In this document: positions 11,694 through 22,267 of the stretch, one piece after another
How positions within the stretch are numbered: the stretch's first letter is position 1
How the letters are laid out: each line of letters opens with the position of its first letter
Assembly: GCF_022376445.1 (NCBI RefSeq)
Contig: NW_025955045.1
Location: 104,684-168,683 of the forward strand
Source: Fomitopsis serialis
Taxonomy: Eukaryota > Basidiomycota > Agaricomycetes > Polyporales > Fomitopsidaceae
Reading direction: 5' to 3'
DNA: 64,000 nucleotides
The notes under the pieces: model-generated
The model's database searches: none
Seen by the model: the letters and a program-made list of their open reading frames with translations, nothing else
What the model was told of the DNA's origin: nothing
Translations under genes and position numbers: made by a program

Positions 11694-12822
11694 TGGAGAT
11701 CGCGTGGGACTCATCGAGATGTCTACCGAGTATCGAGACTCGTATCACAAACTTTCCGACGAGACGAAGGAGGAGCTTAAGGAAGAGGTTCAGGATGCAA
11801 GGGAGTCGCGGCAGATGGGTTTCCGGTTGAATCAGCGTGGGCGGTTGGCAGACGCGAACAACGTCTGGAAACAGATCACCGAATTGGTGCGCAACATTAA
11901 TCTTTGCTCGAGTCACATTTGTATTAATGATGAATACCCAGTTGAAAGGTTTGAAGGCACGCGTCGGGATTGAGGCCATGGTGCTCATGGTCCGTAACAA
12001 CCACGAGTTCACTATGGACCCGCGATGGTACATCACGGCATCGCAAATCAACGATTATCTTGGTACCAACTTCAAGGGATGGGACCTAGAGAAGATTGGA
12101 GCACTGGTGGAGGCTTTCTCGGTTGCAGGCTGTGATTTCATGTGTGAGTACGTGTGTTGCTTATGTCTCTTCAACTAACCATGACATCAATCACATAGCC
12201 TTCTATCGCACTGCTCGAGAGAAGGCCGAGCATCTCAAGAAGCTCATAAGGCAGAAGATCCTTGAAGGCTTAGGTATGTTCAAATGCACCCTACAAGTTT
12301 TATGCTGACAGCTCTGCAGCCACGATCACTGGTGAATTGAACATCCAAATGAATTACATCAACTATGAGCAGGAGATCGTCTTCCGTCGCGGCGTCATTC
12401 TTCGTGGTTGGCTCCTCAGCGAGTTCAAGAACCCATCTGAGCTCAGCACCAGCATCCCCCCTCTCAAAGCACAGTGGCAAGCCCTTCAGTCGGGTGCCTG
12501 TCATTGGGAGAAGACCACCCCCGAAGAGCGTGAGAAGCTCAAGGCATCCTTCGCCGAGAAGCTTGCGGGTGGGCAGGTCAAAAAGCGGAAGGAGCACTCG
12601 GACAAGGGAAAGAAGCACGTGCGGCCCAAGAAGTCGAGGGCCAAGGGCAAGGGCAAGGAGGCAGCGACGGCGGCGGCAGTGGCAACGGCGGGCGGTGATG
12701 TGGAGAAGGAGAGCAGTGACGACGACGAGAGCGGAGATGATGGCGAGGGTCAATCACGCAAGTGTCGCCGTGTCGCAGAACCGAAGAGCGCTGAGTTCGT
12801 CCCCGACGATGTGGATGACTAG

Positions 12823-13261
12823 CATGCGTAAGACTCACCTCTCCGAATGTTGCTGTATGATCTCTCGTGTTCGCTGTGGGGAGTGCCCCCCACATAGGCC
12901 CGGACAGTACGTATATCCCTTATTTTGAGCTACCTGGTCAGTGCCATTCCCTCCGAGCATATTGACAACCTTCGCTATTCCTTCCGATACCCCATTTCTA
13001 TTGTACCTGATGGACTTCGTGCGATTTCGCATTACTTACCATATATAGCAAGTACCTACTATTAGTCAGCTTCGGCGGCATACAGTGCCACGAAGACATG
13101 TACATAGCTCAGCTCTCCCCACCTCGAATCTAGACATCTGCGAGCATAGCTCGCGCATTTCCCCATACACTCGCTGGAGCTGGGAGAGGCTCCCCGGGTC
13201 AGTCAGTGTTGACCGACTCGGGCAATCGAGAATCTTTCGGTGGACGCAGTGGCACGTAATC
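12823..13261. other. Non-coding interior of KDZ element, right side
   Basis: I see no conserved gene between the end of companion gene 2 and the minisatellite. Short open frames on both strands lack family motifs. Confidence 0.4.
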
Positions 13262-13410
13262 AAGTACAAGGACTCACGGAACGAGCACAGGAGCTCGCGG
13301 AACGAGCATAGGAACTTGCGGAACGAGTACAAGGATCAGCAGTACTAGCTTAGGAGCTCGCGGAACGAGCACAGGAACCTGCGGAACGAGGAGGGCGACC
13401 ACGGAACGAG
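13262..13410 (+). repeat. Minisatellite based on GCGGAACGAGCACAGGA
   Basis: There are five to six imperfect copies of a 21-27-bp unit with core CGGAACGAG, decaying to the right up to about 13500. It lies in the non-coding right part of the KDZ element. Confidence 0.7.
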
Positions 13411-13820
13411 AACAAGACCACTGTGGAACAAGTTTAGCAAGCGTAGCAACTACAGAGCGAGAGTGAGGCACGTTCGGAACGAGGACGAGAGCGAGATAGG
13501 ACAGAGACCACGGAACGAGTCAGGAATGGGGTCAACAGCGAGGCTTGGAGAACCGAGAACGAGGTCTGCGACCCTGAGGCGTCGTACGAGACCACGTCAT
13601 TGGCACAGCTCCCCTCGACCATCATGCACCCCTTTCCACCCACATTTCCTCCACCCCGGAAGCAACAGACTAGCCCGCCCCTCAAACATCGCGCCCGGGA
13701 GCACGACACTCCCGAGCTACACATCGCACCATCAATGCTCATGCTATGTGGACCCAATCATGTCATTGTCTATCTACTTACAGGTCTACGAATTTACTAC
13801 TACATATTTGTTTGACATAG

Positions 13821-13930
13821 GCAGGCAAGAAGGGGGCGAGCTCGACAGAATGGGAGTGGGGAAGGAAACCGGGAGGCAGGCAAGAAGGGGGCAAGGTCGA
13901 CAGAATGGGAGTGGGGAAGGAAATGGGGAG
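13821..13930 (+). repeat. 55-bp tandem duplication
   Basis: Two adjacent 55-bp copies (13821-13875 and 13876-13930) each begin GCAGGCAAGAAGGGGGC and contain AATGGGAGTGGGGAAGGAAA, with only a few differences. They lie just inside the right inverted repeat. Confidence 0.85.
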
Positions 13931-14117
13931 AACACGGTGAGCATGACACTCACCATAGCGAGCTTGCTAAGTCGGGCACAGTACATAGGCGGCCGTGGCG
14001 GCGAAGGTGGTGACTCGGCAAGCAGAGGTCGTCAACCAACTCAGTGCACATGGCACTGAGCTGCAGCGGGACCGGCTCGGCGAGCACGGTGCTGAAGGCA
14101 GAGACATTAGCACAAAG

Positions 14118-14738
14118 ACGACCAGAAGCGAGACAGACATACCCGGCAGCGAGGAGGCAGCACTGGGCGAGACCAAGGGTGCCAGCGAGCACGACAGCAG
14201 GTGTGATGAGCTGGCACGACGGTGTAGGCGGTAAGCAGGGAGGAGAGGGGAAGTGCCGGCGAGCACGGTGCACACGGGCCAGCGATCACGTTGCGGAGCA
14301 CCGGGCTCCGATCATCCAGGATCACGCGGGAGTGCCAGCAGAGAACCGAAATGGGCAGTCACGTGTGGGCTGTCTATAACGGGAAAGGGGTGGGTGGCGG
14401 GAGCGCGCTGACGGCGAGTGCGCCTGATGATGTGGCGAGGCCAGAGGCACTGCCATATCCAGCGAGGAACCATACGGGACGTCCATCACGGGACCTGATG
14501 GCATCGGGCGCCCTGCCTCGCTAGCAGCGGCCAAGCGCTCGCACGGGACGTACCCGGAATAGCCGGAGGGCCCAGGGACTCGTTTGATAAGTCCCAGATT
14601 TAACGCAGTGTTTAACGCAGTGTAAGGTGATCAGTGTGGACGAAGCCTAACTAGGGCGATCACATGCTATCATGTGTCAAGCCTAATTGATGGCATAGTG
14701 TGGGAAGCGCAGGTGGGAATTCCGGCCTGTCGACGACT
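14118..14738 (-). repeat. Right terminal inverted repeat of the KDZ element
   Basis: Reverse complement of the left arm (2785-3605), lacking a 200-bp block present on the left. It ends CCTGTCGACGACT at 14738. Differences from the left arm are mostly single transitions, so the two arms are of similar age. Confidence 0.85.
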
Positions 14739-16287
14739 CCGCTTTGGCAACAGGCGCTTAATTGAGCACTTAGTAAGCAATGTAAGTGTATACTGTTTCT
14801 GCAGTGAAACTGACTTGTTTGGGGCTCAAAAAAGTCCCAGAAAATCGGATAATGTTCTAGGAGATCTGTGGAATATCCCTAAGCATATTTGAAGTAGAGG
14901 GAACCTCAATACATGGTCATTCAGTTATAAGAAATCAACACAGGCATGTTATGACAATATTTCCCCACTCATAGCAGTGCTGTGCACATTCCAGACACAC
15001 TCATGCTGTGTGGACTATGTGCATGGTCTATACAGGTCATATCAAATGTATTTCAGAGACAACAACCTATTCATATTTGGAATCACTGTCCACAGAGGTT
15101 CTCTTTTCTGGATTATGAATATATAGGCAAGGCATGCTAGTTATAGACTCTGAGGGCTCTATACAGGATCAATTTCTTAGATACAGCAGGAATCATGGAT
15201 TAATTCAATTGTACATAATATTCCCAGATTTTATCAGCATTTTCTGAGCCCAGACTGAGCAGCTGAATGGAAACTGCCATTTTTGGAAGGCCAGCTTCCC
15301 TATATAGCAGATCCCAGATGTCAGAGAATCAATGGGCAGTCTACAGGCTTTGATAGAGTCACTTTGAAGGTTAAAAGCAGTGCACTCATGTGTACAGAGG
15401 CATATGTGGGTTTTTGAGTTTTGTGAATTGTGCCATAACCACTGAAGTTGATGGGCAAGTCACAGCAGCTACAGACTCTATGACATCATACCTATCAGAG
15501 AGAATATTTTGGGGATTTGTCGTATTTGTGAAGGCTACAGTACAGCAGATACATGGACTTGAGAGCCTTTGGTCAAATACAGTAAGGCCAGTCAGAGGCT
15601 AATTCCCTTAAACAGCATATTTCAGTGGAGTCTGGGAGACTACACTGCAAGATGACTCGTCCACAGGTCAAAATTTTGACCTGTGGACGAGTGAACCTCA
15701 CATGGCATGTGGCTGAGCCTATTGCACCAGACTCTGTGTTTCTGCTATCCCTTTGCATCTCATCCACAAGTACACACATAAGTCCTGTCAACCCACAATG
15801 GGACAATAGTGTTATCTAATACTTTGCTCATTTTCCCGCCATTTATGCAACACTGTAAAGGTGATCTATCATCAACTTCCCAAACAGGCAAGGGATCTAC
15901 CATATATGGTGATTTTTTCATATCTGGTAGCCATAGGCCCCTGCATAAGATTGTCAGCCTGTAGGACTCTCCAGTAAGGGCAGTAAATGCAAAACAACAT
16001 TTGTACATATGCCTCTGCATCACTTGCCTTGGTCAGTACACTGTGAACAAGCATTGGGATACCTAATTTGGACCTCCATACCTGTGTGCAAGGAGCATTG
16101 CATGAGAGTCAATATTCCGAGATTTCTCCACATTTAATGTGCTCTAGTAAGAGTCTAGACAGTGCTGCTGACCACATTGGGCAAGAAAAAACTCGGCATG
16201 GGGAGCTGAGATTGAATGATTCCCTTAGAAGGCAAGGTTTGCCAGTGGTTCAACCAATGACATTGCTCCAAAATCCCTTTTGGGTGA
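14739..16287. repeat. CpG-depleted repeat unit, copy U2
   Basis: It starts CCGCTTTGGCAACAGGCG, parallel to U1 at 40, and ends at the shared block closing on CCCTTTTGGGTGA (16287). The 15.97-16.29 kb part is very similar to 19.49-19.83 kb in U4. It contains a perfect 38-bp palindrome. No gene is seen. Confidence 0.75.
15655..15692. repeat. Perfect 38-bp palindrome
   Basis: The 19 bases ACTCGTCCACAGGTCAAAA are followed immediately by their exact reverse complement, with no spacer. The palindrome is intact although its surroundings are decayed, and it sits inside repeat unit U2. It could form a cruciform or be the footprint of a foldback element. Confidence 0.95.
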
Positions 16288-16329
16288 GCTGAGTTGCAGA
16301 CAAATGCAGGGCTGCAGTTGTATACAAGT
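16288..16329. repeat. 42-bp junction spacer between units U2 and U3
   Basis: It starts GCTGAGTTGCAGACAAATGC and ends TACAAGT, and is repeated almost exactly at 19829-19870. It contains an inverted pair around AATGCAGGGCTGCA. It marks the joint of two tandem units. Confidence 0.85.
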
Positions 16330-18302
16330 CCGCTTCGGCAATGGGCGCTTAATGAGTGCTTAGTAAGTGGTGTCAGTGCAGACTGTTACTGTGTCAAGAG
16401 GGCTTGTATAGACTCAAAAAAAGCGGAATATTCGAAAGATATTCAGAATGAATGAGGTCAAATCCTTATAGCCTTCCATGATACAATTGTTGCATCAACT
16501 AGGGCAGTATACTCAATAACACGGTGAGATTCACATTCAGTGAGCTCATATAAGCCTATGATCACACATCAGACAGTGTCTCTGCAGCATACAAAGCCTG
16601 ACATCATAGTAGCATGAATACATATGTATGGATGGCCATTATATATCCCCAGATTGTGTCTATGTGTCTATATGCCAGCTACATGCCACAACTACCATAT
16701 AGAGTAGGTGTCCTACCCAAAGAGGAAGTAGGACAAGACGTGGTGCCCATGGAGCTCACAAAAATGCAGAAAATCTGTCAAATATACAGAAGCACCCAAT
16801 AGGAGAATGTGAGTGCTTGGGATTATTATAGACATCACTACACCATGTACATGGACTAAAACATGTGAAAAGAGGGTCAAATGGCTCATTGTGGCTGATT
16901 TTGGCTGTAGTGTAGCACCCACTGAGTTGTACAGTGTCTGAATCACATATGTATGTCATCACAGACATATGGAACACATCTGAGGCACGAATAGGCACTT
17001 TGACATCTGCAGAGGCACATGTGGGTTTTTTTATTTTGCATTTGCTGGACCAGCCAGCCACTCTAGCTACTCAATAATGATAGTGTATACTCTCTGAATG
17101 AAGGGCTATCAGATCAGTATACTAAGTCCACTCACTATTGTTACTAACTAGGGCTATGGGGCAGCCTGTAAGTGTGAGCGCTAGCAGTGAGCTGCCTGGC
17201 TGCCAGTCACATGATATGCACACCAGTTGCCATATTGGGCGCCACTGGAAGTGTTTCTTGGGCCCTCACCCCAGGACAAAGCACTGAGCCACAGCATTTG
17301 TTTGGTGGTGTTGGTGCAAGTCGCATCGTCTGGGTCTGAAAAATTTGAACTCCGCTAACTGACCATAACAAATGTTAATTATACATGGTAAGCTGGGGGC
17401 AAATGAGTGTACCTGTGGGAAAAAACTGCCACATTGGGCACCACTGGAAGTGTTTCAGGCCTGTCCATCATAAGAACGATACCTTCGTACCTCAAGGATC
17501 GTAACAGGTCATAGGCAATGTGTTCCAGAGACAACAAGCCATTCATATCTGCACAGTCACTTGTGATTCTCTAAATGTTGTCCTTTGTTCTTCATTCCTC
17601 CAATGTATGATTAACCCTTGAAATGATGGGCTATCAAATGAGTTTATCATCTCTATAACCGCTATAAGAGTTGATTAGATTTCAGTCAGTGTATCCCAGT
17701 CAAATGCCACACATTCATGCATGTGTTTCTCTGTTTCCTGAATTTCAAACAACTGGGCAAGTCATACTAGTGATATATTGTGGGGGCCTCCATACAAGAT
17801 GAATTGCCTTCATATACAAGGAAATACAGATGAGTCTGATTACACATAATATTCCCTAATTTTATCTGCATTTTGTGAGCCCAGACTGAGCAGGTTAAGC
17901 AAAATTACCATTTTAGGAAGGTCAGCTACCCTATTTAGCAGGTTTGAGATGTCAGAGAATCTGTGGGCAGCATATAGGCTTCAAAAGAGAGACTTTTGAG
18001 GTGAAAAGGGATGCACTCATGTGCACAGAGGCATTTGCATGTTTTTTTGTTTTGTGAATTGTGCCATGACCAGTGAAGGTAATGGGCAAGTCACAGCAGC
18101 TATAGACTCTATGACATCATACCTATCACAGAGATTATTTTGGGAATTTTCCGCATTTTAGTGAGGCCACAGTACAGCAGGTACAGTGCCACTAAGGAGC
18201 CTGTGGCTGAGATTCAAACTCAGCTCAAAACCTCGGCAGCCTGCCTGATTAGGGCAGAAAAGGGCTTGTTGCACCAATCAGAGCAGCTCGGCATCCCTCT
18301 CG
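16330..18302. repeat. CpG-depleted repeat unit, copy U3
   Basis: It starts CCGCTTCGGCAATGGGCG. The 16.57-16.80 and 17.0-17.3 kb parts match 20.11-20.35 and 20.53-20.80 kb in U5. It includes a ACCTTCGTACCTC block (about 17.48 kb) shared with U4 (about 19.50 kb). The usual closing block is absent; the unit instead ends at a strong hairpin. No gene is seen. Confidence 0.7.
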
Positions 18303-18359
18303 TGCCGTTCGGAGGTGCAACCGTGCCAAATTTCCGCACGGTTGCACCTCCGAACGGCA
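18303..18359. repeat. 24-bp-arm perfect hairpin at a unit boundary
   Basis: The arms 18303-18326 and 18336-18359 are exact reverse complements around a 9-nt loop (CAAATTTCC). The arm begins TGCCGTTCGGAGGTGCAACC. It is CpG-containing in CpG-poor surroundings and lies immediately before the next unit start (GGGCGCTTAGTAAGCG). Confidence 0.95.
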
Positions 18360-19828
18360 TCTGGGCGCTTAGTAAGCGATGTAAGTGCGGACTGTTACTG
18401 TGCTTAAGAGAGCTTGTATAGGCTCAGAAAAAAGCGGAAAATTGAGACAATATTCAAAATGAGCCAGGCAATGTGAATAAAGCTGTATATGGCATGGGTT
18501 TGACATCAGATCAGATAGCATTCTCAATAACCTGGTAAGATGGTTGCTGTGGCCCCAGTGAGCTTATATAAGCCTGCTACTTCACTCTTGGAACTGCTCA
18601 TGTACTGGACAACCCTATAAGATGGTAGTGTAAGTACACATTCAGGTATGTATCCCTAGATTGTGTCTGTGAGCAAGACAAAGCCAGCAGTGGATGCATA
18701 ATTACCATATGAAGTATGTGACCTTCCCAAAGAGGAATCATACACAAACAGGGGCATGTAGGGCTGAGAAAAATGCAGAAAACCTATGAAATATACAGAC
18801 ACATCAAAGACAAGTGTATGATTGCTTTGAGCTGCGATGGTTACCATTACATTGTATGCGAGGGCCATAATATGGCAAAAGATGCTCAGATTACCCATTA
18901 TAGTCCTTGTCACCTGTATTATTGAAGCTACTGAGTAGTCCACAGTGTCTGAACTACACATATACATTGCAGTGTACATATAGACCATATTTGAGTCATA
19001 AACAAGCAGATTGAATCTGCAGAGGCACATGTGCATTTTTTTGCTTTGCATTTCCTGGGTTAGCCAGCCACTGTATACACTCAATAGAATTTCTGTATAC
19101 TCTCTCAATGAAGGGCTATCAGATGAGCATACTATGTATACTATGATTTGTTACTGGCTGAGGCTATATAGGCCCTACAGTGTGTGAGCGCTTGGAGCAA
19201 TGGCCCACCAAGCTGCCAGTCACATGATATGTTTACCAGTTTCCTTATTGGGGGAACTGCTAAGGTGTTTCATGGGCCTCATATCCATAACTGAGCGCTT
19301 AGCCACTGCATTTGTTTGTATCTGTTGGTCCAAGTCGCGTCGTCTGGGAGTCTGAAATTTCAGACTCAGATAAGCAACCCATACTAACAGTTACTTATCT
19401 CTGCTTATAGGGGTGGCTGCAAGTCACATGCACTGTGGGAACAAACTGCCATTCCGGAGGAATCACTAAGGCGTTTCATGGTGGTCCATCATAAGAACGA
19501 TACCTTCGTACCTCAGGGATTGTAATGTGAAACAACATTTGCACATATGCCTTTCCATCACTTGCCATGGTCAGTACACTGAACAAGCACTGGGATACCT
19601 AATTTGGATCTCCATACCTGTGTGCATGGTGCATTGCATGAGAATCAATATTGTGAGATTTTTCCACATTGAATGTGCTCTAGTAAGAGTCCAGACAGTG
19701 CTGCTGACCACATTAGGCAAGCCATCAAAAAACTCAGCATGGGGAGCTGAGATTGAATGATTCCCTTAGAAGGCAAGGTTTGCTGTTGGTTCAACCAATG
19801 ACAGTGCTCCAAAATCCCCTTTGGGTGA
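18360..19828. repeat. CpG-depleted repeat unit, copy U4
   Basis: It starts inside the common head (GGGCGCTTAGTAAGCGATG) and ends at the common closing block (TTTGGGTGA, 19828). Its 19.47-19.83 kb tail matches U2. No gene is seen. Confidence 0.7.
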
Positions 19829-19870
19829 GCTGAGTTGCACACAAATGCAGGGCTGCATTTGTCTACAAGT
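19829..19870. repeat. 42-bp junction spacer between units U4 and U5
   Basis: Second copy of the 16288 spacer. It contains a perfect 10-bp inverted repeat, ACAAATGCAG (19841) and CTGCATTTGT (19853), with a 2-nt loop. Confidence 0.85.
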
Positions 19871-22058
19871 CCGCTTCAGCAACAGGTGCTTAATGAGTGC
19901 TTAGTAAGCAATCTAAGTGCAGACTGTTACTGTGCTTAACTGTGGTTCTATAGACTCAGAAAAAAGCGGAATATTCAGCCAATATTCAAAATGAACCAGG
20001 CAACATGCTTATAGTCTTCCATGATACAATTGTTGCATCAGCTAGGGCAGTATACTCAATAACAAGGTGAAATTCACAGTCAGGAACTCATGCAAGCCTA
20101 TTATCAAGCTTCAGGCAGTGTCTCTGCAGCACAGAAAGCCTGACATCATAGTAGCATGAATACATATGCATGGATGGCCATTACGTATCCCCAGATTGTG
20201 TCTATGTGCAAGATAAAGCCTGTCATAGTGGAACTGCCATATAGAGTACTACCCACTGGCAAAGAGGAATTAGGGCAAGAAATGGGGTGTATGGAGCCCA
20301 CAAAAATACAGAAAATCTCTCAAATATATGGAAGCATCAGGGAAAAGTATATGAGTACCTAGAATTCTCATGGACATTGATACATTGTGTAGATGGACAC
20401 CAATCGATTAAAAGAGGCTCAAATGGCTCAGTGTTGTTGCTTTTGGCTGTATCACAATATCAGCGGAGCTGTACAGTGTCAGTGCCACATATATACATGG
20501 TTACATGCATATGGAACAGATCTGAGGCACAATAAGTCACTGTGACATCTGCAGAGGCACATGGGGATTTTTTTATTTTTCATTTTCTGGACCAGCCAGC
20601 CACTCTAGCTATAGGTATACTATGTGCACTACAATTTGTGAGTGCTAGCAGCAGTGACTGTGTGCTGCTTGGCTGCCAGTCATATGATATGCTCACCAGT
20701 TGCCATATTGGACACCACTCGAAGCCTTTCTTGGGCCCTCACCCCAGGACAAAGCACTGAGCCACAGCATTTGTTTGGTGATGTTGGTGCAAGTCATGTC
20801 GTCTGGGAGTCTGAAATATGAAACTCAGCTAATGATGGCATAGTAAGTGTTACTAGTCAGCCTGAGACATGCCAGTCAGTTACTACAGTGTTACATCCAG
20901 TCTACATGTTTGCTGCAAAGCTTGTTTGAGGAAGGAAACCCACAAGAAATCTGTACACATCGAGATCCCTGAGCCACATCAATCCAGATTGAAGATTATG
21001 CAAGAGCCGTTGCCCGAGGCCCGACACAATGCATCGAGAGGCAGCCAACATTTTCACATGACTTTTGTTTTTTACACTTTCTCACATGGCCTTCTGGAAG
21101 TGCTGTATTTTACAGGTAATAAACATGTAAATTACTGTAAAGAATTGCCATGTTTCAAACACACCCCTTTCATACGCTACCCTAGTTGAGACCCCATGTC
21201 ATGGATCATGTGACTGGCTAGACACAGTGGCCATTGTGCCTTTTTGGGTGCAACAGAGATATGTATACATACTCAGTGATCTGTAACTGATGTTTCCAGG
21301 AACATACACATTCCAGGCAAGTTGTGGGAGGGCTTTTGCACAAGAAGTATCACAAACACTCACATTGCCCTAAATGGTGAGTAACCTTCCAAATCCAGTA
21401 ATTCTCCACAAAGTGAATGTCTGGTGGTTCATAAATTGCAGATAAATCAGAAGATATTCATAGAGTACTATGGCATGCTGATGTTGAAAACATATTACCA
21501 TATATGGAAGGTAAGCAATAATACCATGTACAAGCATGAAATCAGCCAATACTGCCCATTCTCAGCTCTGTTATGGCACCATAAAGCATGTTCATGATGT
21601 CTGACACACATGGCTATACTGTATGGGTCATGTGCTACATATCTAGGGTGGAAATGAGCAGTTCAAATTCTGCAAAGTCACTTGTGTTTTTTTTTTGTAT
21701 TTTGCATTTTCTGGCCCAACTAGCCACTATTGGGGCCCAACAAAACTACTGTAGACTCTATGAAACAAGGGCTACACTGTGACTGTATAATTGCCATACC
21801 CATTAGTGAGTGGTTGCTGTTCATGAAGTGATTAATCTTAATGGAGCCCAGTGCCATTGGTTAGGTCACATGCCATGTTCACCACTTTCCATATTGGGCT
21901 CCAAGCTAGACATTACAGGAGGCCCAAGTCCATGGGGAATTGTCAGCCACAGCATTTGTTTGGGTGTGTTGGTGTGTTGGTGCAAGTCACGTTGTCTGGG
22001 AGTCTGAAATTTGAGACTCAGCTAATGATAGCATAGTACCTGTTCCTTATCTCTGCTT
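19871..22058. repeat. CpG-depleted repeat unit, copy U5
   Basis: It starts CCGCTTCAGCAACAGGTG, and its first 900 bp match U3. A variant of the internal TTTTGCATTTTCTGG block recurs at about 21.7 kb, suggesting a further partial duplication. No gene is seen. Confidence 0.65.
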
Positions 22059-22177
22059 ATCTGGCACTCAAACAGTCACATGCACTGTGGTAAAAACCTG
22101 CCACATTGAGCTCCATGCTAAGTGTTACATCCCCTCCAGTCATAAGAATGATTCCTTTGTGCCTCAGGGATTGTAAT
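22059..22177 (+). repeat. Left arm of an inverted repeat
   Basis: It is inverted with respect to 24370-24490. Both contain CACATGCACTGTGG, the CCACATTGAGCTCCATG block and the CCTCAGGGATTGTAA block, which also occurs in units U3 and U4. The arms are about 120 bp and roughly 90% alike by eye. They enclose about 2.2 kb. Confidence 0.75.
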
Positions 22178-22267
22178 GGCTCCACAATCGGAAGGTAGAT
22201 GAGAACAGACTCATTGATAAGGTGCATGGCTACTGTGCTGTTAGTGCAGATGTGAATCATATTGGTG

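Larger units (their letters stand above)
9598..12822 (+). pseudogene. KDZ-element companion gene 2, split by a 1.8-kb insertion
   Basis: This belongs to a multi-copy agaricomycete protein family of unknown function that I recognise by pattern. The first part (9598-about 9892) encodes IQKWYDSSEAYAHELAAKY and HFLGLMFSGG. The remainder lies in exons 11694-11886, 11942-12143, 12199-12273 and 12320-12822, which join in phase. It carries the conserved RRGVILRGWLLSEFKNPSEL block, then LQSGACHWEK and a basic and acidic tail with KKRK- and KSRAKGKGK-type nuclear-localisation stretches ending DDVDD. Foreign sequence of about 1.8 kb (9893-11693) separates the halves. It ends at a splice-acceptor-like tract, so it might sit within an intron, but I found no donor that keeps phase. 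The family's usual middle block is missing. Function unknown; nuclear role inferred. Confidence 0.65.
2785..14738 (+). mobile_element. KDZ-superfamily DNA transposon, about 11.95 kb, with long terminal inverted repeats
   Basis: The element is bounded by inverted copies that begin AGTCGTCGACAGGCC (left, reading in) and end CCTGTCGACGACT (right). Inside, on the + strand, are a KDZ-type transposase (3911-7267), a coiled-coil companion gene (7839-9255) and a second companion gene (9598-12822) split by a later insertion. It sits exactly between two units of the surrounding repeat family; other units carry a 42-bp spacer at that place. It is CpG-rich while its surroundings are CpG-poor, which implies recent arrival. 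The boundary is uncertain by about 3 bp because CCG next to each end could belong to either side. No clean target duplication was found (flanks CCGG and CCGC). KDZ elements are known in basidiomycetes, sometimes carrying TET/JBP genes; none is visible here. Confidence 0.85.

Noticed and set aside
13262..13410. CRISPR array
   Set aside because: Direct minisatellite with no unique spacers, in a fungal genome.
2785..14738. TET/JBP dioxygenase cargo
   Set aside because: No HxD...H iron-binding pattern or related blocks in any of the element's genes.
18303..18359. Bacterial-type terminator
   Set aside because: The hairpin has no U tract and lies in eukaryotic repeat DNA without a gene upstream.
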